NCBI RefSeq assembly: GCF_023502205.1
Contig: NZ_JAMFLG010000025.1
Coordinates: 1-64,000, forward strand
Direction: 5' to 3'
From: Aquiflexum sp. TKW24L
GTDB lineage: Bacteria > Bacteroidota > Bacteroidia > Cytophagales > Cyclobacteriaceae
DNA: 64,000 nt
The position numbers and the translations under genes were made by a program. Below are positions 17,016 through 26,730 of the stretch, piece after piece. The number at the start of each line of letters is the position of its first letter. The first letter of the stretch is position 1. The notes beneath the pieces are model-generated. The model ran no database searches. It saw nothing but the letters and a program-made list of their open reading frames with translations, and was not told the origin of the DNA.

Positions 17016-18268
17016 TTTTGGCCTGTTACTTTTTTGTATCTAAATTTCCACTTGGCTCTTGAGTATTTTGGAACAGCCCTAAATGACTGGACCATAATCA
17101 CTACCAAAATCCCAATTGTTACAGGAAAAATAGTTTGAAACCCCCAACCCACATCAAGAAAAATACCAAACAATGCCGGTCCGATCGCGGAACTCAAGAC
17201 CATGATTGATGTAAAAAGGCTTCTGACGGTTCCGATATAGGTTTGTCCAAAAAACTCAACCTGAAGGGAGGCGACTGTAGCGCTACCAAATCCAACTGAC
17301 AATCCCATCAGAATATTGTACACAAATATCCCCCAAACATTAGGAACAAGCCAAATAACAAACAGAGCCACAAACAAGGGGAATAGATAAAAAGGAAAAA
17401 AAGTCTTCGCCTTGAATCTATCAATCAGCGGACCGGAAAGAAGGATACTAAAAAAACTAGCAATTGCATATGATGTCAATCCTGCTGCCGCCAACCCAAT
17501 ATTCCATCCTTTGAACTCGATGATCGCAAACTGGTAGAAAAAAAGTCCTGTAACGGCATAAGGGATAAAAAATATGTTTGGCGCCAATAGCCAAAATGCC
17601 TTTGATTTCATGATGTCCCTTTGGCGGACACGGTCTACTTTTTTCTCTGCATAAACTGTATCCGCCATTTCTCCAGATTCGCTGACAAGATGGCTAGGCT
17701 TCAAAACCCATAAAGTCACCACAGTCACCACGATACTCACTATAGCAGCATTAAGCCAAAGGGATTCTCTCCATCCAACCTTTGCAATCACTACCAAAAT
17801 AATCGCCGGTAATATTGCCTGCCCCAAAGGATGGCCTAAGGAAGCAAGGCTAATTGCTTTCCCCCTGTTTACATCAAAATACCGGGACATCGAGGTGATT
17901 GAGATATGGTTGTAAAGTCCCTGCCCTGCCAGCCTCAATCCAAAAAATGCGATGGGAATATACCACCAAGCTTGGGAAAAACTGAAGAAAAGTAAAGAGA
18001 TGACAAAGGTGACGGTTGTCGCCATGGTGAACTTTTGAATTGGAACCGTGTCAATCAGTTTGCCCAACTTGGGTAAGGCCATCGCCGCTCCTATGGTAGC
18101 AAGTCCATAGAAAGCACTGAGCAGTCCATTGGATAAGTTGAACTCCACCATCAAAAAGGGAACATATAAAGCCAGCAAAAACGTCTGTCCAAAACTCGAC
18201 AAGGCAGTCATGATGATTCCAAAAATTACCATCACACGGTTTTTACGGGCAAACTGTAGGTAGTTCAA
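16994..18268 (-). CDS. MFS transporter
   Basis: 424 aa with about 12 hydrophobic segments and a basic cytoplasmic C-terminus. The first TM pair has FLLALYVPFLMVEFNLSNGLLSAFYGLATIG, typical of MFS carriers of the oxalate/formate antiporter-like group, and a charged central loop (residues of about 200-220) separates the halves. The substrate is unknown. The start is TTG at 18268; the first in-frame ATG (residue 13) would truncate TM1. Confidence 0.8.
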   Translation of the reverse strand: MNYLQFARKNRVMVIFGIIMTALSSFGQTFLLALYVPFLMVEFNLSNGLLSAFYGLATIGAAMALPKLGKLIDTVPIQKFTMATTVTFVISLLFFSFSQAWWYIPIAFFGLRLAGQGLYNHISITSMSRYFDVNRGKAISLASLGHPLGQAILPAIILVVIAKVGWRESLWLNAAIVSIVVTVVTLWVLKPSHLVSESGEMADTVYAEKKVDRVRQRDIMKSKAFWLLAPNIFFIPYAVTGLFFYQFAIIEFKGWNIGLAAAGLTSYAIASFFSILLSGPLIDRFKAKTFFPFYLFPLFVALFVIWLVPNVWGIFVYNILMGLSVGFGSATVASLQVEFFGQTYIGTVRSLFTSIMVLSSAIGPALFGIFLDVGWGFQTIFPVTIGILVVIMVQSFRAVPKYSRAKWKFRYKKVTGQKNKIPKP

Positions 18269-18343
18269 GGCTTGGATTTAATAGAATCTAATTTGTGAGG
18301 AATAAATATTTCCTTTAAAATCCAAAGTTACAATAAAAATCAC

Positions 18344-18682
18344 TCAGCTTCTTGAAGCGCAATTGATGCAAAGGTTGCTTTCAGGGAGGAAAATCAACCG
18401 ATTGATATTGATTTCATTTCCACAGCGGATGCATTTGCCAAATTCCGATGATCCTAATTTACCTAACCAATTGTTCAAAGCTTTGAGTTTGATTTCTATT
18501 TTTTTGATTTGAGCTTCGTTGATTGATTTATTGTTTATATAATCCATTCTGCTGATCCGCCCGATTGCAGAATCAAGTCCCAGTGGTTTGGTCATTTCTT
18601 TAAGACTAAGAAATTCAGTTTCAAGTTCAATGATCTTGTCCAAAATGATTTTTTTGACAGTAGATTGATTTTCTGCGTCCAT
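18344..18682 (-). CDS. DksA/TraR-family zinc-finger protein
   Basis: 112 aa from the ATG at 18682. A helical hairpin of about 75 residues is followed by a C4 zinc finger, CIRCG to CINC, at the C-terminus, the layout of TraR/DksA C4-type proteins that enter the RNA polymerase secondary channel. The DxxDxA tip motif of DksA is not evident, so the transcriptional role is only inferred. It sits between the MFS and SulP genes on the same strand. Confidence 0.75.
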   Translation of the reverse strand: MDAENQSTVKKIILDKIIELETEFLSLKEMTKPLGLDSAIGRISRMDYINNKSINEAQIKKIEIKLKALNNWLGKLGSSEFGKCIRCGNEININRLIFLPESNLCINCASRS

Positions 18683-18788
18683 ATTTGAAGATACGAGAAT
18701 TAAATTTTTACTTGAAGTGATAGATAGAATCTCAAAATATTGAAGTTGCCAAACCAAAGTAAGTGGATTCCAAATAGAGAATAGATGC

Positions 18789-20363
18789 CTACCCTACCCA
18801 AAATTTTTCGGACTTTTTGCGGTCGTCCAAGCCAATAATTTCCAATTCTATATTCTTATACTTGGAAGTTTCTTTGAAATCATCCAAGATATCATAAATG
18901 TCCGGGTGGATAAAAATTGACTTAGAACCATCAATTACTAGATGATGATTTTCGGGAATATGGTCCAAAAAAAGCATGATATCGGCCTTGTTCAAGAAAG
19001 TAACTTCTTCCGCGAGCCGTACAGTGGTTTTTTCATTCCCATCTTTGGCCACCTTATTGTGTAGATAGGCATTTTTATAGTTGTCCCGCAAAATAAAGAA
19101 TACAGCCACTGTTCCGCCAACGATGATACCGGTAATCAGATCTGTAAACATCACAGTGAGGATTGTGATGATAAATGGAAGAAATTGCTTCTTCCCTTGT
19201 TTAAACACACCTGCATAGATTGGATAGCTAGTGAGTTTGTATCCAACTACAAATAAAACGGCTGACAATGCTGCCAACGGAATCATATTCAAGACTGTTG
19301 GAATCAATGCCACACAAATCAGCATGATTACTCCGTGAGTCATGGTGGCTACTTTTGTCCTACCGCCTGCATTGACATTTGCAGAAGTCCTTACAATTAC
19401 TGCGGTGATTGGAAGTCCTCCCACTAATCCCGCCACAATATTTCCAATTCCCTGTGCTTTTAATTCTGTATTTGTTGAGGTCTTCCTTTTATATGGATCA
19501 AGCTTGTCTCCTGCTTCTGTACTCAACAAAGATTCTAAACTTGCTATAAATGTGATGCTAAGCGCAATTGTAATTATCTGTGGATTGGTTATCTGTGAAA
19601 AGTCAGGTAAGGTAAAAAAACCGAAAAATTCACCAAAGTCTTTGGCTACCGGCAACTGCACCAAGTGGTTACTTCCAAGTGCCAATTCAGGTAAGTATAG
19701 ATTGTAACCAAGGTTGATAAGTATTGCGAAAATAACTGCTGCCAATGCAGAAGGAAAAAATTGAAAAAAGGAATATTTTTTCAATCCAGGACGTTCCCAT
19801 AATATAATAATTGCTAAAGAGAATAGGGTAATGATTGTTGCTCCCCAACCAATATTTTGCATGACATAGGCTATTTCTGAAAAAGTGTTCCTTCCATCGT
19901 TCTGCCTGAATGATTCCATTCCTTCAAATACCTCATCAATTCCTAAAGCGTGTGGAATTTGCTTTAAGATTAAAACTAACCCGATAGATGCCAAGATTCC
20001 TTTTATCATGGCATTTGGGAAGAAATAAGCAATCGTTCCTGCCTTAATAAAACCTAGAATAATCTGAAAAATACCTGCCAGAATCACAGCTAACAAGACT
20101 GCCTGGTAGCTTCCCATAGTCTGGATGGCCGTAAAAACAACCAATGCCACACTTGCAGCAGGTCCACTGACATTGATACTGGATCCACTCAGAAATCCAA
20201 CAACAATTCCCCCGATTATTCCTGAAATAATTCCGGCAAAAAGTGGTGCTCCCGAAGCCAAAGAAATACCCAAACATAAGGGCAAGGCGATAAGGAATAC
20301 AACCAAACCTGCTGAGAGGTCGGTTTTGAAATGTTTTTTGTATTGTGCTTTGATATCACTCAT
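18789..20363 (-). CDS. SulP-family anion transporter
   Basis: 524 aa. The first TM region, SAGLVVFLIALPLCLGISLASGAPLFAGIISGIIGG, and GSSINVSGPAASVALVV are standard SulP motifs. A C-terminal tail of about 100 residues resembles a divergent STAS domain (LVIDGSKSIFIHPDIYDIL). SulP proteins carry sulfate or bicarbonate, often with Na+. No carbonic anhydrase or cys gene is nearby to decide which. A second, different SulP gene lies head-to-head beyond a 607-bp gap. Confidence 0.88.
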   Translation of the reverse strand: MSDIKAQYKKHFKTDLSAGLVVFLIALPLCLGISLASGAPLFAGIISGIIGGIVVGFLSGSSINVSGPAASVALVVFTAIQTMGSYQAVLLAVILAGIFQIILGFIKAGTIAYFFPNAMIKGILASIGLVLILKQIPHALGIDEVFEGMESFRQNDGRNTFSEIAYVMQNIGWGATIITLFSLAIIILWERPGLKKYSFFQFFPSALAAVIFAILINLGYNLYLPELALGSNHLVQLPVAKDFGEFFGFFTLPDFSQITNPQIITIALSITFIASLESLLSTEAGDKLDPYKRKTSTNTELKAQGIGNIVAGLVGGLPITAVIVRTSANVNAGGRTKVATMTHGVIMLICVALIPTVLNMIPLAALSAVLFVVGYKLTSYPIYAGVFKQGKKQFLPFIITILTVMFTDLITGIIVGGTVAVFFILRDNYKNAYLHNKVAKDGNEKTTVRLAEEVTFLNKADIMLFLDHIPENHHLVIDGSKSIFIHPDIYDILDDFKETSKYKNIELEIIGLDDRKKSEKFWVG

Positions 20364-20970
20364 AAGTATTGGGACGGTTCATTTATCAATGAACAAATGG
20401 TTTTGGTGGGAAATAAGAAATGAAATATTATGTTTTGTTTTTAACTCAAAAAATTATCTGAAATTTTAAAAAACCAAAAAGTAAAGGATTATAAAGAATA
20501 TTTTACATGTTTTCAAACTTAAGTAAAGCTTAAAAATACACTTTTTTACCTCAATTTCCTAAAAATCATCTATTTACCAATAATGGAATTCCTGAACTTT
20601 GACTTTTTTATTTTATAAAATATTATTTTGAAAGTGGACTCAAACCACGGAAAAAAAGAATAATTATTAATACTCATAAAAATCAATAGTCATTAGTAAT
20701 TGAAACAATTTTTTAAATAAATGATAATATCGGTAATAAAATTTACCATTTAGATCATGAATTAAATGATTTTAAATCGATTGCATTAAACTTAATTCAT
20801 ATAATAAACAGAATATTATTCTGTAACTGATTTTTTTATCTACCTTTGTAATCAAATATGAAATCTCTCCCGCATTAAAATTCATTCACACTAGGCAATC
20901 AATATTGCCGTCACTTTTCTGTTGCGGAAGCTTATTCTCATTCACCACCCTATATTAAAACAAGAAATTT
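20364..20970. other. 607-bp AT-rich intergenic region between two divergent SulP genes
   Basis: Very AT-rich, with no credible ORF, hairpin terminator or RNA gene. It should hold promoters in both directions. A TACCTTTG box (20841-20848) fits the Bacteroidota -7 consensus for the rightward gene, leaving a leader of about 115 nt. No known riboswitch was recognised. Confidence 0.5.
20841..20848 (+). promoter_or_regulatory. Candidate -7 box (TACCTTTG) for the SulP permease
   Basis: It fits the TAnnTTTG consensus and lies 122 bp before the start codon at 20971. A clear -33 TTTG is missing. Confidence 0.35.
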
Positions 20971-22530
20971 ATGACGCAGATGTTTTATCGCCTGTTCAAA
21001 CCGACACAGGTAAATCTAAAAGACGAAGTATTATCAGGCTTGACTGTAGCCTTGGCATTGGTACCTGAAGCAGTGGCTTTTTCATTGATCGCAGGAGTAA
21101 GTCCTTTAGTGGGCTTGTATACTGCATTTATTATTGGGTTGATTACTGCCATCATGGGAGGCCGTCCCGGGATGATATCTGGCGCAACCGGCGCTATCGC
21201 AGTAGTTATAGTTGCCTTGGTTGCACAGCACGGGGTTGAATATCTTTTTGCGGCGGTCGTCTTGATGGGATTGATTCAGATTGTGGTTGGCGTGTTGAAG
21301 TTGGGAAAATTGATCCGATTGGTTCCTCACCCAGTTATGTTTGGTTTTGTCAATGGATTGGCGATTGTGATTGCGATGTCGCAGTTTGACCAGTTCAAAT
21401 TTGTAACTCCAGAAGGAGCTTTGGAATGGATGAGTGGAAATCCGATGTATATCATGATCGGTTTGGTGGCATTGACCATGGTCATCATCAAATATCTTCC
21501 TAAACTCACCACAGCAGTTCCATCTGCATTAGTGGCCATTCTGACTGTTTCATTAATTGTTATATTCGGAGACATCAATACCAGAACAGTTGGGGACTTG
21601 GCCTCCATCAGTGGTGGCTTACCCGAATTTCACTTGCCAATGGTTGCTTTGAATATGGAAACCTTGATGATCATCCTTCCTTATTCTGCGATCATGGCTG
21701 GAATCGGATTGATTGAAAGTTTGTTGACCTTAACCCTGATAGATGAAATCACGGAGACTAGAGGACACGGAAACAAAGAATGTATTGCCCAAGGTGTAGC
21801 AAATGTTACCACCGGATTTTTTGGTGGAATGGGTGGTTGTGCGATGATTGGACAATCATTGATCAATGTCAATGCAGGAGGGAGAAGCCGGATTTCAGGA
21901 ATTGTCGCATCTTTAGGCTTGTTGGCCTTCATCCTCTTTTTATCCACATATATTGAAATGGTTCCCATGGCAGCATTGGTCGGACTGATGTTTATGGTCG
22001 CAATCGGAACATTTGAATGGGCTTCTTTGAAGGTGTTCAGAAAAGTGCCAGCCCACGACGTGTTTGTGATGGTCATAGTTACTTTGATAACAGTATTATT
22101 GCACAATCTAGCCTTGGCAGTATTGATTGGTGTCGTCATCTCAGCCTTGGTTTTCTCATGGCAAAATGCCAAAAGGATCAGGGCAAGAAAATATGTGGAT
22201 GAAAATGGTTTAAAGCATTATGAAATGTACGGCCCATTATTCTTTGCCTCTGCCATGGCTTTTGGACAAAAATTTGACCCGATCAATGATCCTGATGAAA
22301 TCATCATCGATTTTCAGGAAAGCAGGATCGTGGACCACTCAGGCATCGATGCCATCCACAAAGTAACTGAACGCTATCATAAGCTAGGAAAAACGGTCTA
22401 TATCCGTCATTTGAGCAGTAGTAGTAGGGTCTTACTCGAAAAAGCAGAAACGATCATCAATGTCAACTATACCGATGATGATCCGAGTTTTAAGATAGTA
22501 TTTGAAAATAGGCAAAAAGTGAGTTCGTAA
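20971..22530 (+). CDS. SulP-family anion permease with STAS domain
   Basis: 519 aa. It has SulP core motifs LVPEAVAFSLIAGVSPLVGLYTAF, RPGMISGATGAIAVVIVALV and GGMGGCAMIGQSLINVNAGGRSR, about 10-12 TM segments, and a C-terminal STAS domain (EIIIDFQESRIVDHSGIDAI, with DHSG at the usual phosphorylatable site). It is closer to classical YvdB/BicA-like permeases than its left neighbour and so is not a recent duplicate of it. It probably imports sulfate or bicarbonate. Confidence 0.9.
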   Translation: MTQMFYRLFKPTQVNLKDEVLSGLTVALALVPEAVAFSLIAGVSPLVGLYTAFIIGLITAIMGGRPGMISGATGAIAVVIVALVAQHGVEYLFAAVVLMGLIQIVVGVLKLGKLIRLVPHPVMFGFVNGLAIVIAMSQFDQFKFVTPEGALEWMSGNPMYIMIGLVALTMVIIKYLPKLTTAVPSALVAILTVSLIVIFGDINTRTVGDLASISGGLPEFHLPMVALNMETLMIILPYSAIMAGIGLIESLLTLTLIDEITETRGHGNKECIAQGVANVTTGFFGGMGGCAMIGQSLINVNAGGRSRISGIVASLGLLAFILFLSTYIEMVPMAALVGLMFMVAIGTFEWASLKVFRKVPAHDVFVMVIVTLITVLLHNLALAVLIGVVISALVFSWQNAKRIRARKYVDENGLKHYEMYGPLFFASAMAFGQKFDPINDPDEIIIDFQESRIVDHSGIDAIHKVTERYHKLGKTVYIRHLSSSSRVLLEKAETIINVNYTDDDPSFKIVFENRQKVSS

Positions 22531-22568
22531 TTTGAAAGCCTAAAATTACTGCTGGTTATTCACGTGCA

Positions 22569-22620
22569 AAGGAATTGGAAATCCAAGACAATTGGGATTT
22601 CCAATTCCTTTATTTTTTTG
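22569..22620 (+). terminator. Strong rho-independent terminator
   Basis: A perfect 16-bp stem, AAGGAATTGGAAATCC (22569-22584) with GGATTTCCAATTCCTT (22595-22610) and a 10-nt loop, is followed by TATTTTTTTG. It ends the SulP transcript and separates it from the convergent Fic gene. Confidence 0.9.
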
Positions 22621-22631
22621 AAGCTTTTTAT

Positions 22632-23753
22632 TCAGCTCGCCAGGATCCTGTACAATTCTAGGTTGAGATAATAATGTCCCCCATTGATTTCCCTTCTTTC
22701 ACAGATTCCCATTTCATGAAGCCTGTTGAGGTATTGGCGGGCTGTATTTTCAGCATACAACTTTTTATCAGTAAGGTGCTTGACTTTTGTAAATGGTTGG
22801 GTAAAAATGGCTTCAACCAGAGAATCAGGTCTACTGATTTCAGTTTCCTTTTCCAACACATGTAAAATTGCATCCTTAACAGACAGGATGTCATTGATTT
22901 TATGGAAAGTATCGATCGAAGTATTTTCCACTGCCTTTAGCATAAAGAGAATCCAATCTTTCCAGGCAGCCCTTTGGGTCACCCCTGCGAGATAAGCATA
23001 GTAGCTCTCTTTGTTTTGGAGAATATACTTACTCAGAAACAAAATCGGGAAATCCAAAAGCCCTTTTTGGGTTAAAAAATTAATATTGAAAATCCTGCCC
23101 GTTCTTCCATTTCCATCTCTAAAGGGGTGAATGGCTTCAAATTGTAAATGCCCAATTGCCATTTTCAAAAGGGGATCAATAGGAAAAAGGGTATCGTCAT
23201 TCATAAATTGGATAAAATTTTCCATTTTACTTTCAATGATTCCTTCGCCTCTAGGAGGTGTATAAACAGTTTTTCCGGCATTTGGACCTGATCCTCCTTG
23301 ACGGATATGAGTTTGGGCAAATGGTTTTCGGATGCCATCATTCAATCCTGTTATGGTCCGATATATCAATTCAAAATATTTGATATCAAAGCTCCCGGTT
23401 TCTCTAAGATATCTATGGCCTTTCCAAAGAGATTCCCGGTAATAAAGGATTTCTTTTGGTGCTCCTTGTTTCAAATTTGCAGGATCGTCGCTAAAGGCTT
23501 TATAAAGTTCATCATCAGTTGTAAAAATATTCTCAATTTCACTTGAAGCTTTTGCTTCCTGCAAACTGATGGTGTTGATCAAAATTGCTTGGTTGGGTAT
23601 AGCCACACTCCTGCCTTGCAGTTTTGCAATTGCCGCTTTGGACTCTCCTAGTTGCTCCAAAATATCCAAATCCCGATAATAATTCTCCTCAATAGGTAAT
23701 TCCGGAAGTCCATTCCAAGGTTTTTCTCTATCTGGGTTGATTGTATATGACAT
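22632..23753 (-). CDS. Fic-family AMP-transferase with inhibitory helix and C-terminal winged helix
   Basis: 373 aa. The Fic signature HPFRDGNGRTGR is at 209-220, with His209 catalytic. The N-terminal part holds the class II inhibitory motif [ST]xxxE[GN] as SSEIEN (70-75), so activity should be self-restrained. The last 70 residues look like a winged-helix DNA-binding domain (FTKVKHLTDKKLYAENTARQYLNRLHEMGI). Fic proteins of this layout AMPylate themselves or a partner and may regulate their own gene. The 90 bp upstream contain four copies of an ACATTAAA/TTTAATGT word. Confidence 0.9.
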   Translation of the reverse strand: MSYTINPDREKPWNGLPELPIEENYYRDLDILEQLGESKAAIAKLQGRSVAIPNQAILINTISLQEAKASSEIENIFTTDDELYKAFSDDPANLKQGAPKEILYYRESLWKGHRYLRETGSFDIKYFELIYRTITGLNDGIRKPFAQTHIRQGGSGPNAGKTVYTPPRGEGIIESKMENFIQFMNDDTLFPIDPLLKMAIGHLQFEAIHPFRDGNGRTGRIFNINFLTQKGLLDFPILFLSKYILQNKESYYAYLAGVTQRAAWKDWILFMLKAVENTSIDTFHKINDILSVKDAILHVLEKETEISRPDSLVEAIFTQPFTKVKHLTDKKLYAENTARQYLNRLHEMGICERREINGGHYYLNLELYRILAS

Positions 23754-23776
23754 AATCTCACCTTAAAATTTGATTA

Positions 23777-23860
23777 TTTTAATGTATGATTACAAATATG
23801 ACATTAAAGTAGGTCAGTAAAAAATAGCTGACATTAAATTTTGATAAATTTAATGTCAGC
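23777..23860. promoter_or_regulatory. Operator-like ACATTAAA repeats upstream of the Fic gene
   Basis: Four copies of a TGACATTAAA-type word: TTTTAATGTA (23777-23786), TGACATTAAA (23799-23808) and a perfect 14-bp inverted pair, GCTGACATTAAATT (23827-23840) with AATTTAATGTCAGC (23847-23860). They lie 24-107 bp upstream of the Fic start. There is no U-run, so a protein-binding site is more likely than a terminator. Confidence 0.55.
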
Positions 23861-23944
23861 ATTGTAAAATGGCCTTAAATGGAATGTTTGAATAGGCTCG
23901 AAATTCTGTTTAAAAGTTAATACTAAAACGACCTTGAAAACAAA

Positions 23945-23978
23945 ACCCTGCTTTGTCATCACAAAGCAGGGTCTTTTT
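23945..23978 (-). terminator. Terminator, probably of the M14 peptidase
   Basis: A perfect 12-bp stem, ACCCTGCTTTGT (23945-23956) with ACAAAGCAGGGT (23961-23972) and loop CATC. It has T-rich tails on both sides, and lies 60 bp beyond the stop of the leftward peptidase gene. Confidence 0.8.
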
Positions 23979-23981
23979 ATA

Positions 23982-24028
23982 GGATTTCTTGTCTCTCGAC
24001 TCTCGTTTCTAGGCTCTCGTCTCTTGTT
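23982..24028. repeat. Degenerate CT-word repeat (TCTCG/TCTTG units)
   Basis: A run of near-identical units (TCTCGACTCTCGTTTCTAGGCTCTCGTCTCTTG...) between the terminator and the peptidase stop codon. A related run (CTTGGCTCTAATATCTTGATTCT) lies at 26670-26724 next to the tRNA, so it may be a dispersed family in this genome. Confidence 0.5.
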
Positions 24029-24034
24029 TCTAAA

Positions 24035-26560
24035 TTATTGTCCTACCAAGAATACTGCATTGGCTACCAGCAATTTCCCTGATTCCCAGAAAGAACGGAA
24101 CATTGGGTTGTCAGACATATACACTATCTGTCCACGGCCAAGGCTTTCTACGCCATATACCATTGATTTTGGCATTTTTGGTCTGATTTTATTGCCGATA
24201 TAGCCAAATCTATAGGCCTCGGCATCAGGGATGATCCCTACATTGACGCCGTTATCAAGATAGGCATAGCGTGAACCGTTATTTTTCAGGGTATAGAATT
24301 TGCCTTCCATTCCGAATCCAAGTGGGTGGGTTGGGTCGATTTTAACTTGATAGATGGCACCGGCAGCAGTGGTAGAAATTCCCATTCTCTCTCTTTCCTG
24401 GTATGGCTCCAGTCTTTCCACATTCTGTATTTCTTTTTGCTCCTTTTCGGCAGCTTTCTTTTCATCTTCGGTATCGTATTGGCTGAGGTCAAAACCGCTT
24501 TTATCTGCAAAAGCATTCAGCGCATTTTCGATGGCAATTAACTTACCGCCTGCCCTTACCCAATCCATCATTTTTTTCATGTTGCTTTCAGAAAGGTAAC
24601 TGCCCCAACTTGAAGGAAGAATGATCACGTTGTATTTGCTCAGGTCAAACCTTCCCAAACCTTCAGCATCCAGGATGCTTACCGGGTAGTCAAGTTCTTG
24701 CTCAAAGAAATACCAGAGTTCGCCGAAATTCAAAGAGGAAGTACCTGCGCCGCTCATGATGGCAACTTTTGGTACGACGATCACTTTCACTTCCGAGGAA
24801 CCAAAATCCCGTCCTTTGTCTACATAAGCAGAGTTGCTGCTAGCCAAAGTAATCTCAAATTTATTGGCAATGTCTGTTACTTTCTTGTCGAAGTCAGCGA
24901 CATATTGGTTGCCGTTTCTATGGATCACCAAAGTACCTATCGGGTAAGATTGACCGTTGATTTCAAAAGCTTTCTCTGAATACCTCACCCTGATCTTGCT
25001 ATTGATCAAAGCCGCCAAAAACTTGGCGTGTTGGGTAGCATTCCAAGGAGCGAGATATGCCAAAGGTGTTCCATCTACCTTATTTGGTACAAATGGCGAT
25101 TTTTCAAATTTCTTTCCTGCATCCAATCTTGTCTCCATGGCATAAGCTTGCACGCCATAAGCATACGGTAAAGCCCAGCTTGTGATGTCATACGTGATAC
25201 TATCTTGTAGTTTTGCCTCAGGCTCAAACAAAACCTGTGTCAAAACTGACTTTGGTTGAAAGGCATTGATGACGATGTCCTTTTCTGTAGCAGCAAAGGT
25301 TCCTGCCTTTCCGGTATTGTAATCCAACCCTTTCAGCCCTGATGCTGCTTTGGCATAGCCATATTGGATTTTATTTTTGTCAAGCAATGCCAAAAGTGCC
25401 TTGACGCGCTCCGGGTTTTGGTCCCCCTTGATCACAAAGCTTTTGTACTTGGCTTTTGGATTGGTACTGCTTGTCTTGAAATAATTGGAAAACTCATCTG
25501 TCAACCTTTCGGAATTTTGAGCAGTCACCTCCACCGCAGAAATCCCTGCGGTATATGTGTGCTCAATTCTTTCTCTCAATGTCACAGTATCACCGAGCGC
25601 ATTGAGCATCCCCAAACCTGCACGGCCGGAACCTCCTTTTTCGATAGTCATCCCAATCGCCCCACTGTACATGGGATAGGTGTCTCCGTAGGACGGATAA
25701 AGCAAGTCAAAGCGCTCTTTGGTAAAATACATCCAACCTTGCTCATCAAATTTCTTTGCAGTATTTTTGCCATAGATCGTCTGAAATTCATTCTGAAAAG
25801 CTGACAGTTGCTCATGAATCGGCTGTGCCGCTGGGGCAAAATAAAATGGTTCATTGATACCCTGCTCGTGATAATCCACAAAAAGGTGTGGCATCCAAGC
25901 GTGATAAAGCTTCAGCCTTTGCTGTGTTTCTTGTTGCGTCTGCCAAGCCCAATCTCTATTGAGGTCCATCAGGTAATGGTTTGGACGACCACCCGGCCAA
26001 GGTTCGGAATGCTCCATAGACTGCGGATCGGGCTGTAACCTAGTGTTTTGTTTTTGATTATACCAGACAGTGTATCTGTCTTTTCCGTCAGGATTGGCGC
26101 AAGGATCAAGAATCAGCACCTGATTTTTCAACCAATTTTTAGATTGAGAATTGTTTGGATCGGCAATTTGCCAAAAAGTCATCATGGCAGCTTCTGTGGC
26201 CACGGCTTCATTTCCATGGACATTGTATTGCATCCAGTTCAGTGCTACTTTGGTAGATGGCGTTCCCTCCACCATTCCTGTTCTGCGGAGGTTATCCATA
26301 CGGATATCCTCAAGTTTACCCATATTCTCAGGCGTAGAAACCATGGCAACAAATAATGGTCTGTGCTCATAAGTCTCTCCGTAGTATACCAATTTTACAT
26401 TTGGAAGTGTGGCCGCCAGGTGCTCAAAATAGGCGACAACACGGTGGTGGGGGGTAAATCGATCGCCCAATTTATAGCCTAGAAATTCCTCAGGGCTTTT
26501 TTGGGCAAAGGCGGTTGTGGTCAGGAAAAGAACCAAAATCAAAGCGTAAATTTTTCTCAT
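24035..26560 (-). CDS. Secreted M14-family zinc carboxypeptidase
   Basis: 841 aa from ATG 26560, whose signal peptide ends TAFAQ; an upstream in-frame start would bury the signal. The M14 zinc ligands appear as NVHGNEA (HxxE) and DYHEQGINEPFYF, and the general base as TIEKGGSGRAGLG. The C-terminal 250 residues form a class-I amidotransferase-like domain (VIILPSSWGSYLSESNMKKMMDWVRAGGKLI), as in many long Bacteroidota M14 proteins. It probably trims peptides in the periplasm or outside the cell. A tRNA gene lies 170 bp upstream. Confidence 0.88.
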   Translation of the reverse strand: MRKIYALILVLFLTTTAFAQKSPEEFLGYKLGDRFTPHHRVVAYFEHLAATLPNVKLVYYGETYEHRPLFVAMVSTPENMGKLEDIRMDNLRRTGMVEGTPSTKVALNWMQYNVHGNEAVATEAAMMTFWQIADPNNSQSKNWLKNQVLILDPCANPDGKDRYTVWYNQKQNTRLQPDPQSMEHSEPWPGGRPNHYLMDLNRDWAWQTQQETQQRLKLYHAWMPHLFVDYHEQGINEPFYFAPAAQPIHEQLSAFQNEFQTIYGKNTAKKFDEQGWMYFTKERFDLLYPSYGDTYPMYSGAIGMTIEKGGSGRAGLGMLNALGDTVTLRERIEHTYTAGISAVEVTAQNSERLTDEFSNYFKTSSTNPKAKYKSFVIKGDQNPERVKALLALLDKNKIQYGYAKAASGLKGLDYNTGKAGTFAATEKDIVINAFQPKSVLTQVLFEPEAKLQDSITYDITSWALPYAYGVQAYAMETRLDAGKKFEKSPFVPNKVDGTPLAYLAPWNATQHAKFLAALINSKIRVRYSEKAFEINGQSYPIGTLVIHRNGNQYVADFDKKVTDIANKFEITLASSNSAYVDKGRDFGSSEVKVIVVPKVAIMSGAGTSSLNFGELWYFFEQELDYPVSILDAEGLGRFDLSKYNVIILPSSWGSYLSESNMKKMMDWVRAGGKLIAIENALNAFADKSGFDLSQYDTEDEKKAAEKEQKEIQNVERLEPYQERERMGISTTAAGAIYQVKIDPTHPLGFGMEGKFYTLKNNGSRYAYLDNGVNVGIIPDAEAYRFGYIGNKIRPKMPKSMVYGVESLGRGQIVYMSDNPMFRSFWESGKLLVANAVFLVGQ

Positions 26561-26730
26561 AATGGATATTTGTAATGTGTTGTGCGGTAAGATAAGGGGA
26601 ATTGCAAAACCCTGCAAAGGAAATGGACTGAAGGATTTGAGATTGGGGATTGTCGGTAAAATGAAGGCAGATCTTGCTTCATAGCTCTGATATCTCGCTT
26701 CTTGGCTCTAATATCTTGATTCTAAAAAAG

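Noticed and set aside
20364-20970. Riboswitch or small RNA in the SulP gap
   Set aside because: No conserved motif of a known class and no stable hairpin were seen; low complexity A/T tract only.
21681-22172. A 163-aa minus-strand open frame inside the SulP permease
   Set aside because: Thr/Ile/Pro-rich shadow of the coding frame; the SulP frame is conserved throughout.
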